The notes under the pieces were generated by a model. The model saw only the letters and a list, made by a program, of their open reading frames with translations. It had not been told where the DNA came from and made no database searches. 58,848 bases of DNA from Woeseiaceae bacterium (GTDB lineage Bacteria > Pseudomonadota > Gammaproteobacteria > Steroidobacterales > Woeseiaceae). The DNA lies in the NCBI GenBank assembly GCA_021773055.1, contig JAJFKV010000013.1, forward strand, positions 1-58,848. The letters run 5' to 3'. Each line of letters opens with the position of its first letter. The first letter of the stretch is position 1. A program made the position numbers and the translations under genes. Of the stretch, positions 35,435 through 43,705 are shown piece after piece.

Positions 35435-38400
35435 TCAATTAATTTTTAGAGCCACCGATTCGAGGGCTTCGAGCTGGAGTTTTGCCCGACCGATGCCACC
35501 GTCGACGATGAGCACGCTGTTGTTCTCGCCATACAGTTGTTCGTCAAGCGCATAGCGGCCGTCGTCCAGTTCCCATGCTGAGACGATGTTCGGCGGAACA
35601 TTGAGGACAAAGTCATAGGCCTTTGTGTTGTCGAAGTTGCTGACGACAATGAGATTCTCGTCATCAGCCCAGCGCACGAACGAAAATAGTTTTTCGTTGT
35701 AGCCACTTTCAACCTGCCGATTGTGTGCATGAATTTCAGCGTACTGCCCCTTCGTGGCGGCGCTTTCGGCGCTGAATGTCAGAAGTCTGCCGTAGAAGTC
35801 GCGCAGTTTCTTTTCGGTGTCTGTTAGCTGCCCGCCGTCAAACTTGCCACCGTTCATCCAGCGTTGGTGTGTGGTCACGCCCCAGTAGTCGTATTGCGTC
35901 GTGCGCATTTTCATCGGCACGTTGAACATCGCGTCATTCTTGTCGCCGACTTCGCCAACTTCCTGGCCGAAATAGATCATTGTTGGCGATCGACCGATGA
36001 GTGCCGAGACCACCATTCCCGGTTTGCCCCTGTCGGCGTCGCCGACAAAGTTAGCGCTCGCGATGCGCTCTTCATCGTGGTTCTCGAGGAAGTGCAGCAT
36101 GTGTTGCTCGATATCGAGTACCTCGGCTTGTACCGGCGCGATCGTATCCGTGCTCGCCGTGCCCTGCATAATCGGTTTTAATGCGTCGTACAGACCCACT
36201 TTGTCATACAGAAAGTCGATGCGACCGAGTTGCACGTAGTCGCGATACAAGTCCGGGTTGTATACCTCGGCAATCAATGTGGCGTCCGGGTTGGCCAGCT
36301 TGATCGACGCATTCAGGTAACTCCAGAATTCCACGGGCACCATCTCCGCCATGTCGTAGCGAAAGCCATCGACATCCTTTGCCGTCCAGTACTGCACAAT
36401 TTCGCGGTATTTTTTCCAACTATCGGGAACATCCCTGTCTGCCCAGAACGTAGCGTGCTCGGAATTGCTCCACTCGCGGGCCTCGCCCGGCAGCTTGTCG
36501 AAGGCATAACTGCCATCGGGTCGTACACCGTGATTCACCTTGACCGTTTCGAACCAGTCCTGAAAAACCGGCTGAGCGATTCGCGAGCCATTGCCGGACC
36601 ATTTCGCGGGCGTTTCAGCAAAATGCCCGTCAATCATCGGATGATCTTCACCACCCAACGGTCGGTAACGATTCGGGAAATCCGGGAGTTCGAAATCCTC
36701 GCCGACGATGTAATAAAAATTATTATCGCGGGCCCACTCGACTGTAGAGTCGTCGCTGGCGCCCAGATTCTCGATGCCGTCCGGCAGCGTGATTGATTCG
36801 TAGGCGCGTGCGACATGATTGGGCACGATGTCGATGATCACCTTCATGCCATGCGCATGCGTGCGCTCGACCAGTGCTGCGAACTCCTCAAGCCGATTCG
36901 CCGGATCGACTGCGAGGTCGGGATTGACGTTGTAGTAGTCCTTGACCGCGTACGGTGAGCCGGCGCGGCCTTTGACGACCTCCGGGTCGTCATTGCTGAT
37001 GCCGTACCTTGTGTAGTCGTTCACGAGCACGTGATGTGGCACACCGGTGTACCACATGTGAGATACGCCGAGCTCACGAAGACTCGCAAGCGCCGCGTCA
37101 TTGAAGTCGGCGAATTTGCCGACGCCGTTTTCCTCGATCGTGCCCCAGTCCCTGTTGTTGCTGTTCTTGTTGCCGAAAAGGCGCGTGAATACCTGGTAAA
37201 CGACAGGTTTCCCCTGCGCCTCCTGAGGGTTGATTTCCAGTTTCGCTGTCGACCGGTCCCAGTCGACGTTTACGGTCAGTGTCCCCGATCTGCGTTTGTT
37301 ACGAACCCGTATGGACTCACCATCAAAACGAGCCTCGTCGACAGCCGCCGTCCAGTTATGAATAAGTATCTTCACCTTTCGTGACACTGGTTTGTTCGCA
37401 TACTCGCCGCCTTCCCGGCGCAAGTTGATCGTCAGCGAGTCCCCATTCCGTTGCGAGTTGAACTGCAGCAATTCGAACTGGCCTTGTTGCAGGCTCAGGC
37501 GACTTTCGCCATCGTCCTCATACATTTGTCCGTTGGAGTTGCTCACGCTTTCATCGGCGTAGTAGTGCAGCGTCAACTCCTTGCTTGAGTAGTCTTCGCT
37601 CGTGTCGATGTCATCGATCATCGGGATGAAAGAGCCGCCACGCACCAACACCGGTATCGTCTTCAGCGTAACCGGGATAGCTGTCGTCGTGCCACCCTCG
37701 TAGCGAGTGTCATTCCAGAAATCGAACCAGACACCATCAGGTAAGTCGACGTCCACGAACTTCACGCCGGGTTCCAGCACCGGTGCTACCAGAAACGCAT
37801 CACCCCACAGATACGCGTATTTTTCATCGATCAGCGACGTGTCACTTTCGTCTTCGAAAAACAGCGGACGCATGAGCGGCATACCGGTCGTGCTGTTCTC
37901 GTAGGCCAGTGTGTAGTTGTAGGGCAGTAGTCGATAGCGGAGCTTGATGAAGTCGCGTGCGATGTTGCGGGTCTTGCGATCGTGTAAGGCTGGTTCGGAC
38001 GGAATGTGCTCCTGTGCGTGCGGCCGGTATACGGGCTGGAACACGCCGTATTGCAGCCAGCGAATGTACATTTCCCGGTCAAACTCTTCGCCGCCGGCGA
38101 AGCCACCCAAATCGGAATGAGTATAAGCGAGCCCGAACAGACCCATTTGCAGGCTTAACTCGATTTGCGGGTTGAAGCCGCCCCAACTGCGGCTGACGTC
38201 GCCAGTCCAGGGGATAAGGCCATAGCGTTGTGATCCCGCAAATCCTGAGCGCATCAGGATAAACGGTCGAACGTCCGGATACTGCTTGATCTGATTTTCG
38301 AAAACGGTTTTCGCCCAGACATGGCCGTAGGCGTTATGCACCTCGTCGCCTCGTGCCGCAATGCCGGCATCGCTTAACCAGTGCAAGGTGTCATCCGGGT

Positions 38401-39619
38401 GAACTTCGGGTTCGCCGAGGTCGCCCCATGTACCGCCGGCGCCCTGCTCAAACAGCCTCTGGTAGGATTTCCAGAACCATTGACCGGCATCTTCGTTGAA
38501 GAGATCAATTAGCCCGGTATTGCCGAAATAGAAATCAAAGCGGCGCGGTTTACCGTCGGCGTTCTTCGCCAGCACATCGTTGTCGACCGCTTCCTGCCAG
38601 CGCTTTGATGTGCTGAGTACGAACGGTTGCGTAATCGGAATCGTCTTGATGCCTTGCTCCGCGAAGTCGCTGATCATCTTCTCGGCCGTCGGAAACGCCT
38701 TGCGGTCCCAGTCGAGATTACCGACGTGGCCCTGAATGTCCGGGCCGTACCAGTACAGATCGAGAATCACAGCATCCAGGGGAATGTCGGCTTTCCGGAA
38801 TCGTTTGATGACATTGCGAGTTTCTTCTTCCGTGTGATAGCCAAAGCGCGACGCGAAATTTCCGAACACCCAGCGTGCCGGCAATGGTTGTTTGCCGGTC
38901 ACATCGGTATAGTTTTCAATCAGGGCAGGATAATCAGCTCCTGCGATCACGATATAGGATGTGCGCCCACCGACGGCTTCGAATTGCAGGACGTCGTTCG
39001 TCGTAGCACCAATATCGAGCCAGCCACTCGCCGAGTTGTCGAACACGATCATGTATCTGTCCGATGACATCACAGCAGGCAGGCTGTAGTTCATTTGTGT
39101 TGATTCGGTCTCGTAGCCGTAGTGCGCACGATTGTAGAGCGGCATGCGATGTCCACGACGATCCATGCCAAGTACGCGTTCGCCACCGCCGAGAATCTTT
39201 TCACCATTGTCGAGTTGAAAACGAAAACCGCGAGCAGTGTCGTTGGCGAAATAACCACGCTCTTCTGAGAACAGACTTTCGCCCTCGCTCGCGTAGTCGA
39301 TTCGCAGCGGGGATTTATTGATGACTGCTATCAGACCGTCGATAGCGACTGCGAGTGAGTGTTCTGAGTCCGTTATCGCCAGCTCTATCATGGGCGGCTT
39401 GTCGGCAATAGCGAAGGACGGTAATTGTTTACTGTCTGTTGCAATGTAGTGAACTTCGAGCGCTGCCTCATCGACAGCCGTTACACGAAGCTCGCCCTCA
39501 TTCGTCTGCACGACCAGTGTTTGGCCATCAAATTTATGGCTTTGATATTCGCCAAACTCGGCAACTGCTGGCGAGAACAAGCTCGCGGCGAGCAACACCG
39601 CAGCGATCAGTCTTGGCAT
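35435..39619 (-). CDS. Bifunctional GH31-GH13 glycosidase fusion, exported
   Basis: A 1394-residue secreted protein (signal peptide MPRLIAAVLLAASLFSPAVA) joining two complete glycosidases. Residues about 20-800 form a GH31 alpha-glucosidase with nucleophile D400 (TWGDLGEPEV) and acid/base D474 (WTGDVSRSW). Residues about 803-1394 form a GH13 amylase (VVYQVFTRLFGNKN opening) with D1089 (DVDGFRYDMAE), E1118 (TLIAEVYN) and D1182 (FLENHDEERI). Both triads or pairs are intact, so both halves should be active. GH31 enzymes trim glucose from non-reducing ends while the GH13 half cuts within or debranches. It starts 2 bp after the preceding GH13 gene stop, indicating tight coupling. Confidence 0.93.
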   Translation of the reverse strand: MPRLIAAVLLAASLFSPAVAEFGEYQSHKFDGQTLVVQTNEGELRVTAVDEAALEVHYIATDSKQLPSFAIADKPPMIELAITDSEHSLAVAIDGLIAVINKSPLRIDYASEGESLFSEERGYFANDTARGFRFQLDNGEKILGGGERVLGMDRRGHRMPLYNRAHYGYETESTQMNYSLPAVMSSDRYMIVFDNSASGWLDIGATTNDVLQFEAVGGRTSYIVIAGADYPALIENYTDVTGKQPLPARWVFGNFASRFGYHTEEETRNVIKRFRKADIPLDAVILDLYWYGPDIQGHVGNLDWDRKAFPTAEKMISDFAEQGIKTIPITQPFVLSTSKRWQEAVDNDVLAKNADGKPRRFDFYFGNTGLIDLFNEDAGQWFWKSYQRLFEQGAGGTWGDLGEPEVHPDDTLHWLSDAGIAARGDEVHNAYGHVWAKTVFENQIKQYPDVRPFILMRSGFAGSQRYGLIPWTGDVSRSWGGFNPQIELSLQMGLFGLAYTHSDLGGFAGGEEFDREMYIRWLQYGVFQPVYRPHAQEHIPSEPALHDRKTRNIARDFIKLRYRLLPYNYTLAYENSTTGMPLMRPLFFEDESDTSLIDEKYAYLWGDAFLVAPVLEPGVKFVDVDLPDGVWFDFWNDTRYEGGTTTAIPVTLKTIPVLVRGGSFIPMIDDIDTSEDYSSKELTLHYYADESVSNSNGQMYEDDGESRLSLQQGQFELLQFNSQRNGDSLTINLRREGGEYANKPVSRKVKILIHNWTAAVDEARFDGESIRVRNKRRSGTLTVNVDWDRSTAKLEINPQEAQGKPVVYQVFTRLFGNKNSNNRDWGTIEENGVGKFADFNDAALASLRELGVSHMWYTGVPHHVLVNDYTRYGISNDDPEVVKGRAGSPYAVKDYYNVNPDLAVDPANRLEEFAALVERTHAHGMKVIIDIVPNHVARAYESITLPDGIENLGASDDSTVEWARDNNFYYIVGEDFELPDFPNRYRPLGGEDHPMIDGHFAETPAKWSGNGSRIAQPVFQDWFETVKVNHGVRPDGSYAFDKLPGEAREWSNSEHATFWADRDVPDSWKKYREIVQYWTAKDVDGFRYDMAEMVPVEFWSYLNASIKLANPDATLIAEVYNPDLYRDYVQLGRIDFLYDKVGLYDALKPIMQGTASTDTIAPVQAEVLDIEQHMLHFLENHDEERIASANFVGDADRGKPGMVVSALIGRSPTMIYFGQEVGEVGDKNDAMFNVPMKMRTTQYDYWGVTTHQRWMNGGKFDGGQLTDTEKKLRDFYGRLLTFSAESAATKGQYAEIHAHNRQVESGYNEKLFSFVRWADDENLIVVSNFDNTKAYDFVLNVPPNIVSAWELDDGRYALDEQLYGENNSVLIVDGGIGRAKLQLEALESVALKIN

Positions 39620-39621
39620 AT

Positions 39622-41487
39622 CTATTGGACCTCAAGAATCAAGACGGACATGGGTTCGAGGTCGAGTGTCGCATCAATATTGAATCTTCTGTCGCTAATC
39701 ACATCTCTTGCCTGCGTGCTGTTACCGAGGCGTTCTGTAAATCGTTCCATGTCGAGTGCCACGAGTTCATTTCCACGGTTGAAGACGACCATTACCGTGT
39801 CATTTTCATCGTAACGGAAATAGGCGTACACACTCTTGATCGGCGTAAATTGCATGAGTTGGCCGCTATGGATGACGTGTTTACTCTTGCGCCAGGTCAG
39901 GAGCCTGCGCATGAAAGCCTGTGCATCACGTTGCTTGTCGTCCAGACCCTCACCCGTAAAAGCGTTTTGCGTATCGCCTTGCCAACCTCCCGGGAAGTCC
40001 TCGCGAATGGCGCCATGGCTCGTTGTTCCGGGATGTGACAGCAGAACTTCGGTGCCATAAAAAAACTGCGGGACACCGCGCATTGTCAGGTAGTACGCGA
40101 TCGCCATCCGGTAAAGTGCATCGTTTTCCCCAACCTGAGTATATATACGATCCATATCGTGATTGTCAGGAAAGATCACCAGGTTTCCCGGGTCCGGGTA
40201 GAGGTGGTCGTTGCCCAGCATTTCGTAAAGCGGCGTCCAGACACTGCCCCATTCAGGCTCCTGTGCGTTAAGTACATTTCGCAACGCGATCTGTATCGGG
40301 AAATCCAGCATACTCGGCATTGCCGAGACAAAGCCGTCATGATTTTCCTTGCCGCGCTGCCAGTACGACACGATCACCGGATTGGCGCTCCACTCCTCGC
40401 CAGTGAGATTGAACTGCGGGTATTCCTCCATGATGCGGCGCGACCATTCACCCATGTAGTGCTTGTCGGGGTAGGGCTGGGTATCCATGCGGATACCACT
40501 AAGGCCAAGGTATTCAATCCACCAAATTGCATTCTGTGTCAGGTAGTCGGCGAGCAGTGGGTTACGCTGATTGAGATCAGGCATGGCATCAACAAACCAG
40601 CCGTCTGCATGGGCCGACTTGTCGAATTCCGACGCATACGGGTCCTGAATGGTGGTTCTGGCGTGGGTCGATATCGGTCGTTCGTCCGGCTCGTTAAGCC
40701 AGTCGGATGTTGGCAAGTCGTTCACCCACCAGTGTTCGCTGCCAATATGATTAACGATCATGTCCATGATGACGCCAAGACCCTCGGCCTTTGCTTGTGT
40801 GACAAAGCTCCGGTATTGCTCGTTGCTGCCAAATCGCGGGTCGACCTTATAAAAATCCGTTGTTGCGTAGCCGTGGTAAGACGCCTCGGGCATCGCGTTT
40901 TCGAGGACCGGATTCAGCCAAATGGCCGTAAATCCCATGTCTCGGATATAAGGCACCGAGTCCGTGAGTCCTGCGAAATCGCCACCGTGGCGGCCGTAAT
41001 CATCGTCGCGATCAAGCTGGTCGCCGAAACCCTGCACCGAGTCGTTCAAGAGATCACCATTCGCAAACCGGTCCGGTGTAATCAGGTAGATCGCGTCGGC
41101 CGCCGAGAATCCTTTTGTATGTGCCGGGTCGGGGTTCTTTTGTTTTAGTTCGTACTCGTGAACGACGGTAAGGTCATCGTTCTTAAGAACAATATCGAAA
41201 ATGCCGGGTTTTGCGGACGCATCGATTGCGACGTACACGAAGAGATAGTTTTCATTCTCCACCGGCTCGACCCGATTCACCTCGATGCCCGGGTAATCAA
41301 CAGCAACATCAAATCTGGCAGTACCGTGACCATGAATCATGATCTGGAGTTCTTTGTTCTCAAAGCCTTGCCACCAGAACGGTGGCTCCACCCGGTCAAT
41401 GGCGCCGGCGTTTGCGGGTACCGGGGCGAGGCTCGATACCAGAAGAACGATTACAGCGACTCGTGCACATACAGTTCGGATCAACAT
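39622..41487 (-). CDS. GH13 cyclomaltodextrinase/neopullulanase (SusA-like), exported
   Basis: A 621-residue secreted GH13 enzyme with a signal peptide ending PANAG. Residues about 30-115 are an N-terminal beta-domain of the cyclomaltodextrinase type (WWQGFENKELQIMIHG). The barrel has D335 (LSGIRMDTQPYPD), E364 (FNLTGEEW) and D444 (FPDNHDMDR), followed by a C-terminal beta-domain. The architecture matches Flavobacterium cyclomaltodextrinase and Bacteroides SusA, which act on cyclodextrins, pullulan and maltooligosaccharides in the periplasm. A strong GGGGAGGT lies nine bases before the ATG. It is first in the operon with the GH31-GH13 fusion, and an operator-like site is centred about 66 bp upstream. 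Confidence 0.93.
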   Translation of the reverse strand: MLIRTVCARVAVIVLLVSSLAPVPANAGAIDRVEPPFWWQGFENKELQIMIHGHGTARFDVAVDYPGIEVNRVEPVENENYLFVYVAIDASAKPGIFDIVLKNDDLTVVHEYELKQKNPDPAHTKGFSAADAIYLITPDRFANGDLLNDSVQGFGDQLDRDDDYGRHGGDFAGLTDSVPYIRDMGFTAIWLNPVLENAMPEASYHGYATTDFYKVDPRFGSNEQYRSFVTQAKAEGLGVIMDMIVNHIGSEHWWVNDLPTSDWLNEPDERPISTHARTTIQDPYASEFDKSAHADGWFVDAMPDLNQRNPLLADYLTQNAIWWIEYLGLSGIRMDTQPYPDKHYMGEWSRRIMEEYPQFNLTGEEWSANPVIVSYWQRGKENHDGFVSAMPSMLDFPIQIALRNVLNAQEPEWGSVWTPLYEMLGNDHLYPDPGNLVIFPDNHDMDRIYTQVGENDALYRMAIAYYLTMRGVPQFFYGTEVLLSHPGTTSHGAIREDFPGGWQGDTQNAFTGEGLDDKQRDAQAFMRRLLTWRKSKHVIHSGQLMQFTPIKSVYAYFRYDENDTVMVVFNRGNELVALDMERFTERLGNSTQARDVISDRRFNIDATLDLEPMSVLILEVQ

Positions 41488-41546
41488 CCGGGCTTACCTC
41501 CCCTTGTCAAGCGATAATAGTAGTTATTTCAAGCGGTAAGAGGTGA

Positions 41547-41560
41547 TGAATACGTTTGCA
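41547..41560. promoter_or_regulatory. LacI/MalR-type operator-like site TGAATACGTTTGCA
   Basis: This 14-mer differs by one base from TGAATACGTATGCA in the right arm of the inverted repeat at 14783-14833 and shares its ACGT centre. It lies 60 bp upstream of the SusA-like gene and 50 bp after the stop of a LacI-family gene, so it is well placed as that regulator's operator. A perfect 12-bp palindrome GCGGGCGCCCGC follows at 41562-41573. Confidence 0.6.
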
Positions 41561-41609
41561 TGCGGGCGCCCGCCGCAGGGGTGTTGTGGCTATTCGGGGC
41601 AGGCCGAAA

Positions 41610-42647
41610 CTATTGCTGATGGCCGCAGGAATCGCGAATGATGAGTTGTGGCGCCATTAATGTGGACTCGACCGGTTTGCCCTTGATGAGGTCGACGATC
41701 GAGTGCACCAGGCCTTCGCTGGCTTCGCGGATGTTCTGCCGCATAGTCGTCAGTGCCGGTGTGACATGTGACGCGAGCGGCATATCGTCGAATCCAACCA
41801 CGCTGACGTCGCCGGGCACGTCAATGCCTTTGTCCTGAAGCGCACGCATCGCTCCGATCGCAATGACATCAGTGGTTGCGAATACGGCATCGAATTTCTT
41901 GCCGTCTTCGAGCAGGGATTCGATAGCGCTGTAGCCTAGACTTTCGCGATTGTCTGCGTACTCTTTTAGCTCATCGTGAATTTCGATGCCGCCGCCGTGC
42001 AGGGCTTTCAGGTAACCCCTGTAACGGTCAGCTTGCTCCGGGCTGCGCCGCGAAGCATCGCCAAGAAATGCGATGCGTTTTCGTCCAAGCCGAATCAGGT
42101 GTCGTGTTGCGAGGTAGCCGCCATTGATGTTATCGCAGCCGATTGAATGGCCAGGCTGGTCTTTGATTATCGGACCCCAGATCATGAAGCGCGTTTGTGC
42201 GTTCGCGAGCGCATCAAGTTTCTCGCGGTAAGTCAGGTAGTCGCCGTAACCGAGCAGGATTAGTCCGTCGGCCCGGTTGCTGGCCTGGTATTCGATATGC
42301 CAGTCGTCGGTTTCCTGTTGCAGAGAAATCAGTACGTCGTAGCCGAGATCTGCCGCGCAGCGAGTTACGTAACCGAGCATCGATAAGAAGAACGGATTGA
42401 TCAGGGCGTCAGCACCCCCGGTCTCGTCGAACAGCAGCAATGCGATGGTATTGCTTTGTTGGGTACGCAGTCCCGCAGCATTTCGATTCACGAAGTAATT
42501 GAGTTCACGAGCGATTTCGTGAATTTTCCGACGCGTTTCTTCTCGCACTAACGGGGAATTGCGGAGTGCGCGCGACACAGTTGCTTGTGAGACGCCGGCA
42601 AGGTCCGCAATGTCACGCGAGGTCGGGTTTTCAATCTTACTCGACAC
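41610..42647 (-). CDS. LacI-family transcriptional regulator 2 (MalR-like)
   Basis: About 345 residues from GTG 42647; the frame is open to an ATG at 42725, but those 26 extra residues have no family similarity, and LacI proteins normally begin just before the HTH. The HTH is SRDIADLAGVSQATVSRALR with recognition residues QA. The hinge is ELNYFVNRNAAGLRTQQS, and the sugar-binding domain (IALLLFDETGGADALINPFF onward) ends QLIIRDSCGHQQ. It resembles regulator 1 but differs in the recognition helix. It lies upstream of the SusA-like operon on the same strand with a 122-bp spacer holding an operator-like site, so it most likely represses that operon, lifting on binding a maltodextrin or glucose. 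Confidence 0.9.
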   Translation of the reverse strand: MSSKIENPTSRDIADLAGVSQATVSRALRNSPLVREETRRKIHEIARELNYFVNRNAAGLRTQQSNTIALLLFDETGGADALINPFFLSMLGYVTRCAADLGYDVLISLQQETDDWHIEYQASNRADGLILLGYGDYLTYREKLDALANAQTRFMIWGPIIKDQPGHSIGCDNINGGYLATRHLIRLGRKRIAFLGDASRRSPEQADRYRGYLKALHGGGIEIHDELKEYADNRESLGYSAIESLLEDGKKFDAVFATTDVIAIGAMRALQDKGIDVPGDVSVVGFDDMPLASHVTPALTTMRQNIREASEGLVHSIVDLIKGKPVESTLMAPQLIIRDSCGHQQ

Positions 42648-42778
42648 GATTCCAGTCTTCTGCTGTGTTTCGTAATTTTTTGTTTTAGCACAACCACTTG
42701 GAAACACAATCAGCCATGACAGCAATTGCCGGTGTTGATCGTCGTTTTTTCTGTCAGGAAACCTCTAAGTGACTGAAT

Positions 42779-43609
42779 CTACACGGTTTTGACGTTCAGT
42801 GCGTTTTTGCTCGTGCGCAGGCGATCAACCGCGGTTTCACCATTGGCAAGCGCCAGTGCGACATGGATCGCGTCGAGCAGCGCGAGCTGTGCCAGCCGGG
42901 AACTCATGGGCGTATACACGCTCGTATCTTCGATTAGCTGGCAGGGGAACAGCAGGGTCGCTTCTTTTGCCAGAGCGGATTCAGGATTGGTAATAGCAAT
43001 AACTGTCGCGCCACGGCTGCTGGCAACGCTTGCTGCGTGTGTAAATTCTGCCCAGCGACCGGTATGAGAAATCAATACCAGCACATCATCCGGTTCTGCG
43101 ATCGACGCGAACTGCAGGATCATTGGTGTATCCGTCAGCGAAGAGCAGGGTACGCCGAGCCGGAAGAACTTGTGCCAGGCATCCCTCGCGACATGCCCTG
43201 ACGCACCGAGCCCTGCGAAAGCAATTTGCCGGGCATTCGACATCGCTGCCACAGCCGCATCGACGGGCATTGCCGACAACTGCGAACGCATATCGAGAAG
43301 CGATTGAATGGACGCATCCATTACCTTGAGAACGGCGTCCGAGGAGGAATCATCCGGGCTTACATCGCGGTGCACATAACGGGCCGGGCTGCTGAGCGAC
43401 TCTGCGAGGCGAATGCCAAGCTCGCGGAAACCACCCAAACCAACGCGCCGGCAAAAGCGCACGACGGTTGGTTCACTGGTGCCGCACTCTTTCGAGACCT
43501 GGGCCAGCGTCGCCCCAAGCGTCTCCTTGGGGTGGGCGAGCACCCACTCGGCAACACGTTTTTCGGCGCGACTTAAGTCCTCCACAGAGCGTTTGATGTG
43601 AGTCAACAT
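42779..43609 (-). CDS. hexR: RpiR-family regulator HexR
   Basis: A 276-residue RpiR-type regulator. The N-terminal HTH lies at residues 30-60 (LAQVSKECGTSEPTVVRFCR), followed by a SIS sugar-phosphate-binding domain from about 115 (AFAGLGASGHVARDAWHKF). HexR represses central-carbon genes and is released by the Entner-Doudoroff intermediate KDPG (family knowledge). The identity is supported by its divergent position to zwf and by two palindromic HexR-like boxes in the 96-bp spacer, one directly abutting its own start codon, which suggests autoregulation. Confidence 0.93.
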   Translation of the reverse strand: MLTHIKRSVEDLSRAEKRVAEWVLAHPKETLGATLAQVSKECGTSEPTVVRFCRRVGLGGFRELGIRLAESLSSPARYVHRDVSPDDSSSDAVLKVMDASIQSLLDMRSQLSAMPVDAAVAAMSNARQIAFAGLGASGHVARDAWHKFFRLGVPCSSLTDTPMILQFASIAEPDDVLVLISHTGRWAEFTHAASVASSRGATVIAITNPESALAKEATLLFPCQLIEDTSVYTPMSSRLAQLALLDAIHVALALANGETAVDRLRTSKNALNVKTV

Positions 43610-43623
43610 GTAGTAAAGCTACA
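43609..43623. promoter_or_regulatory. hexR: HexR operator-like box 1
   Basis: TGTAGTAAAGCTACA has perfect 5-bp arms (TGTAG/CTACA) and fits the known HexR palindrome TGTAAT-N3-ATTACA with two substitutions. Its first base is the first base of the hexR start codon on the other strand, so binding here would block hexR expression. Confidence 0.75.
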
Positions 43624-43633
43624 ACAAAATACA

Positions 43634-43661
43634 TTAAATTGCGATAGAAAATAGCTATATT
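43634..43661 (+). promoter_or_regulatory. Candidate zwf promoter
   Basis: TTAAAT (43634-43639) and TATATT (43656-43661) are 16 bp apart and oriented toward zwf. The second HexR-like box begins ten bases after the -10 and would cover the start point. The -35 is weak. Confidence 0.4.
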
Positions 43662-43670
43662 GTTCGTCTT

Positions 43671-43685
43671 TGTAGTAAACTTTCA
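43671..43685. promoter_or_regulatory. HexR operator-like box 2
   Basis: TGTAGTAAACTTTCA keeps the left half of box 1 exactly but has a degenerate right half. It lies 20 bp before the zwf start, downstream of the candidate -10, a normal repressor position. The two boxes are 62 bp apart, start to start. Confidence 0.5.
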
Positions 43686-43705
43686 CAAATTCTCGAGGAA
43701 GTTCA

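Noticed and set aside
40159..41148. 329-codon open frame on the plus strand
   Set aside because: It is fully antisense to the well-supported SusA-like GH13 gene and shows no recognisable domain.
41562..41573. Palindrome GCGGGCGCCCGC as a terminator of the LacI gene
   Set aside because: No loop-forming spacer and no T run on the minus strand; a short GC palindrome may arise by chance.
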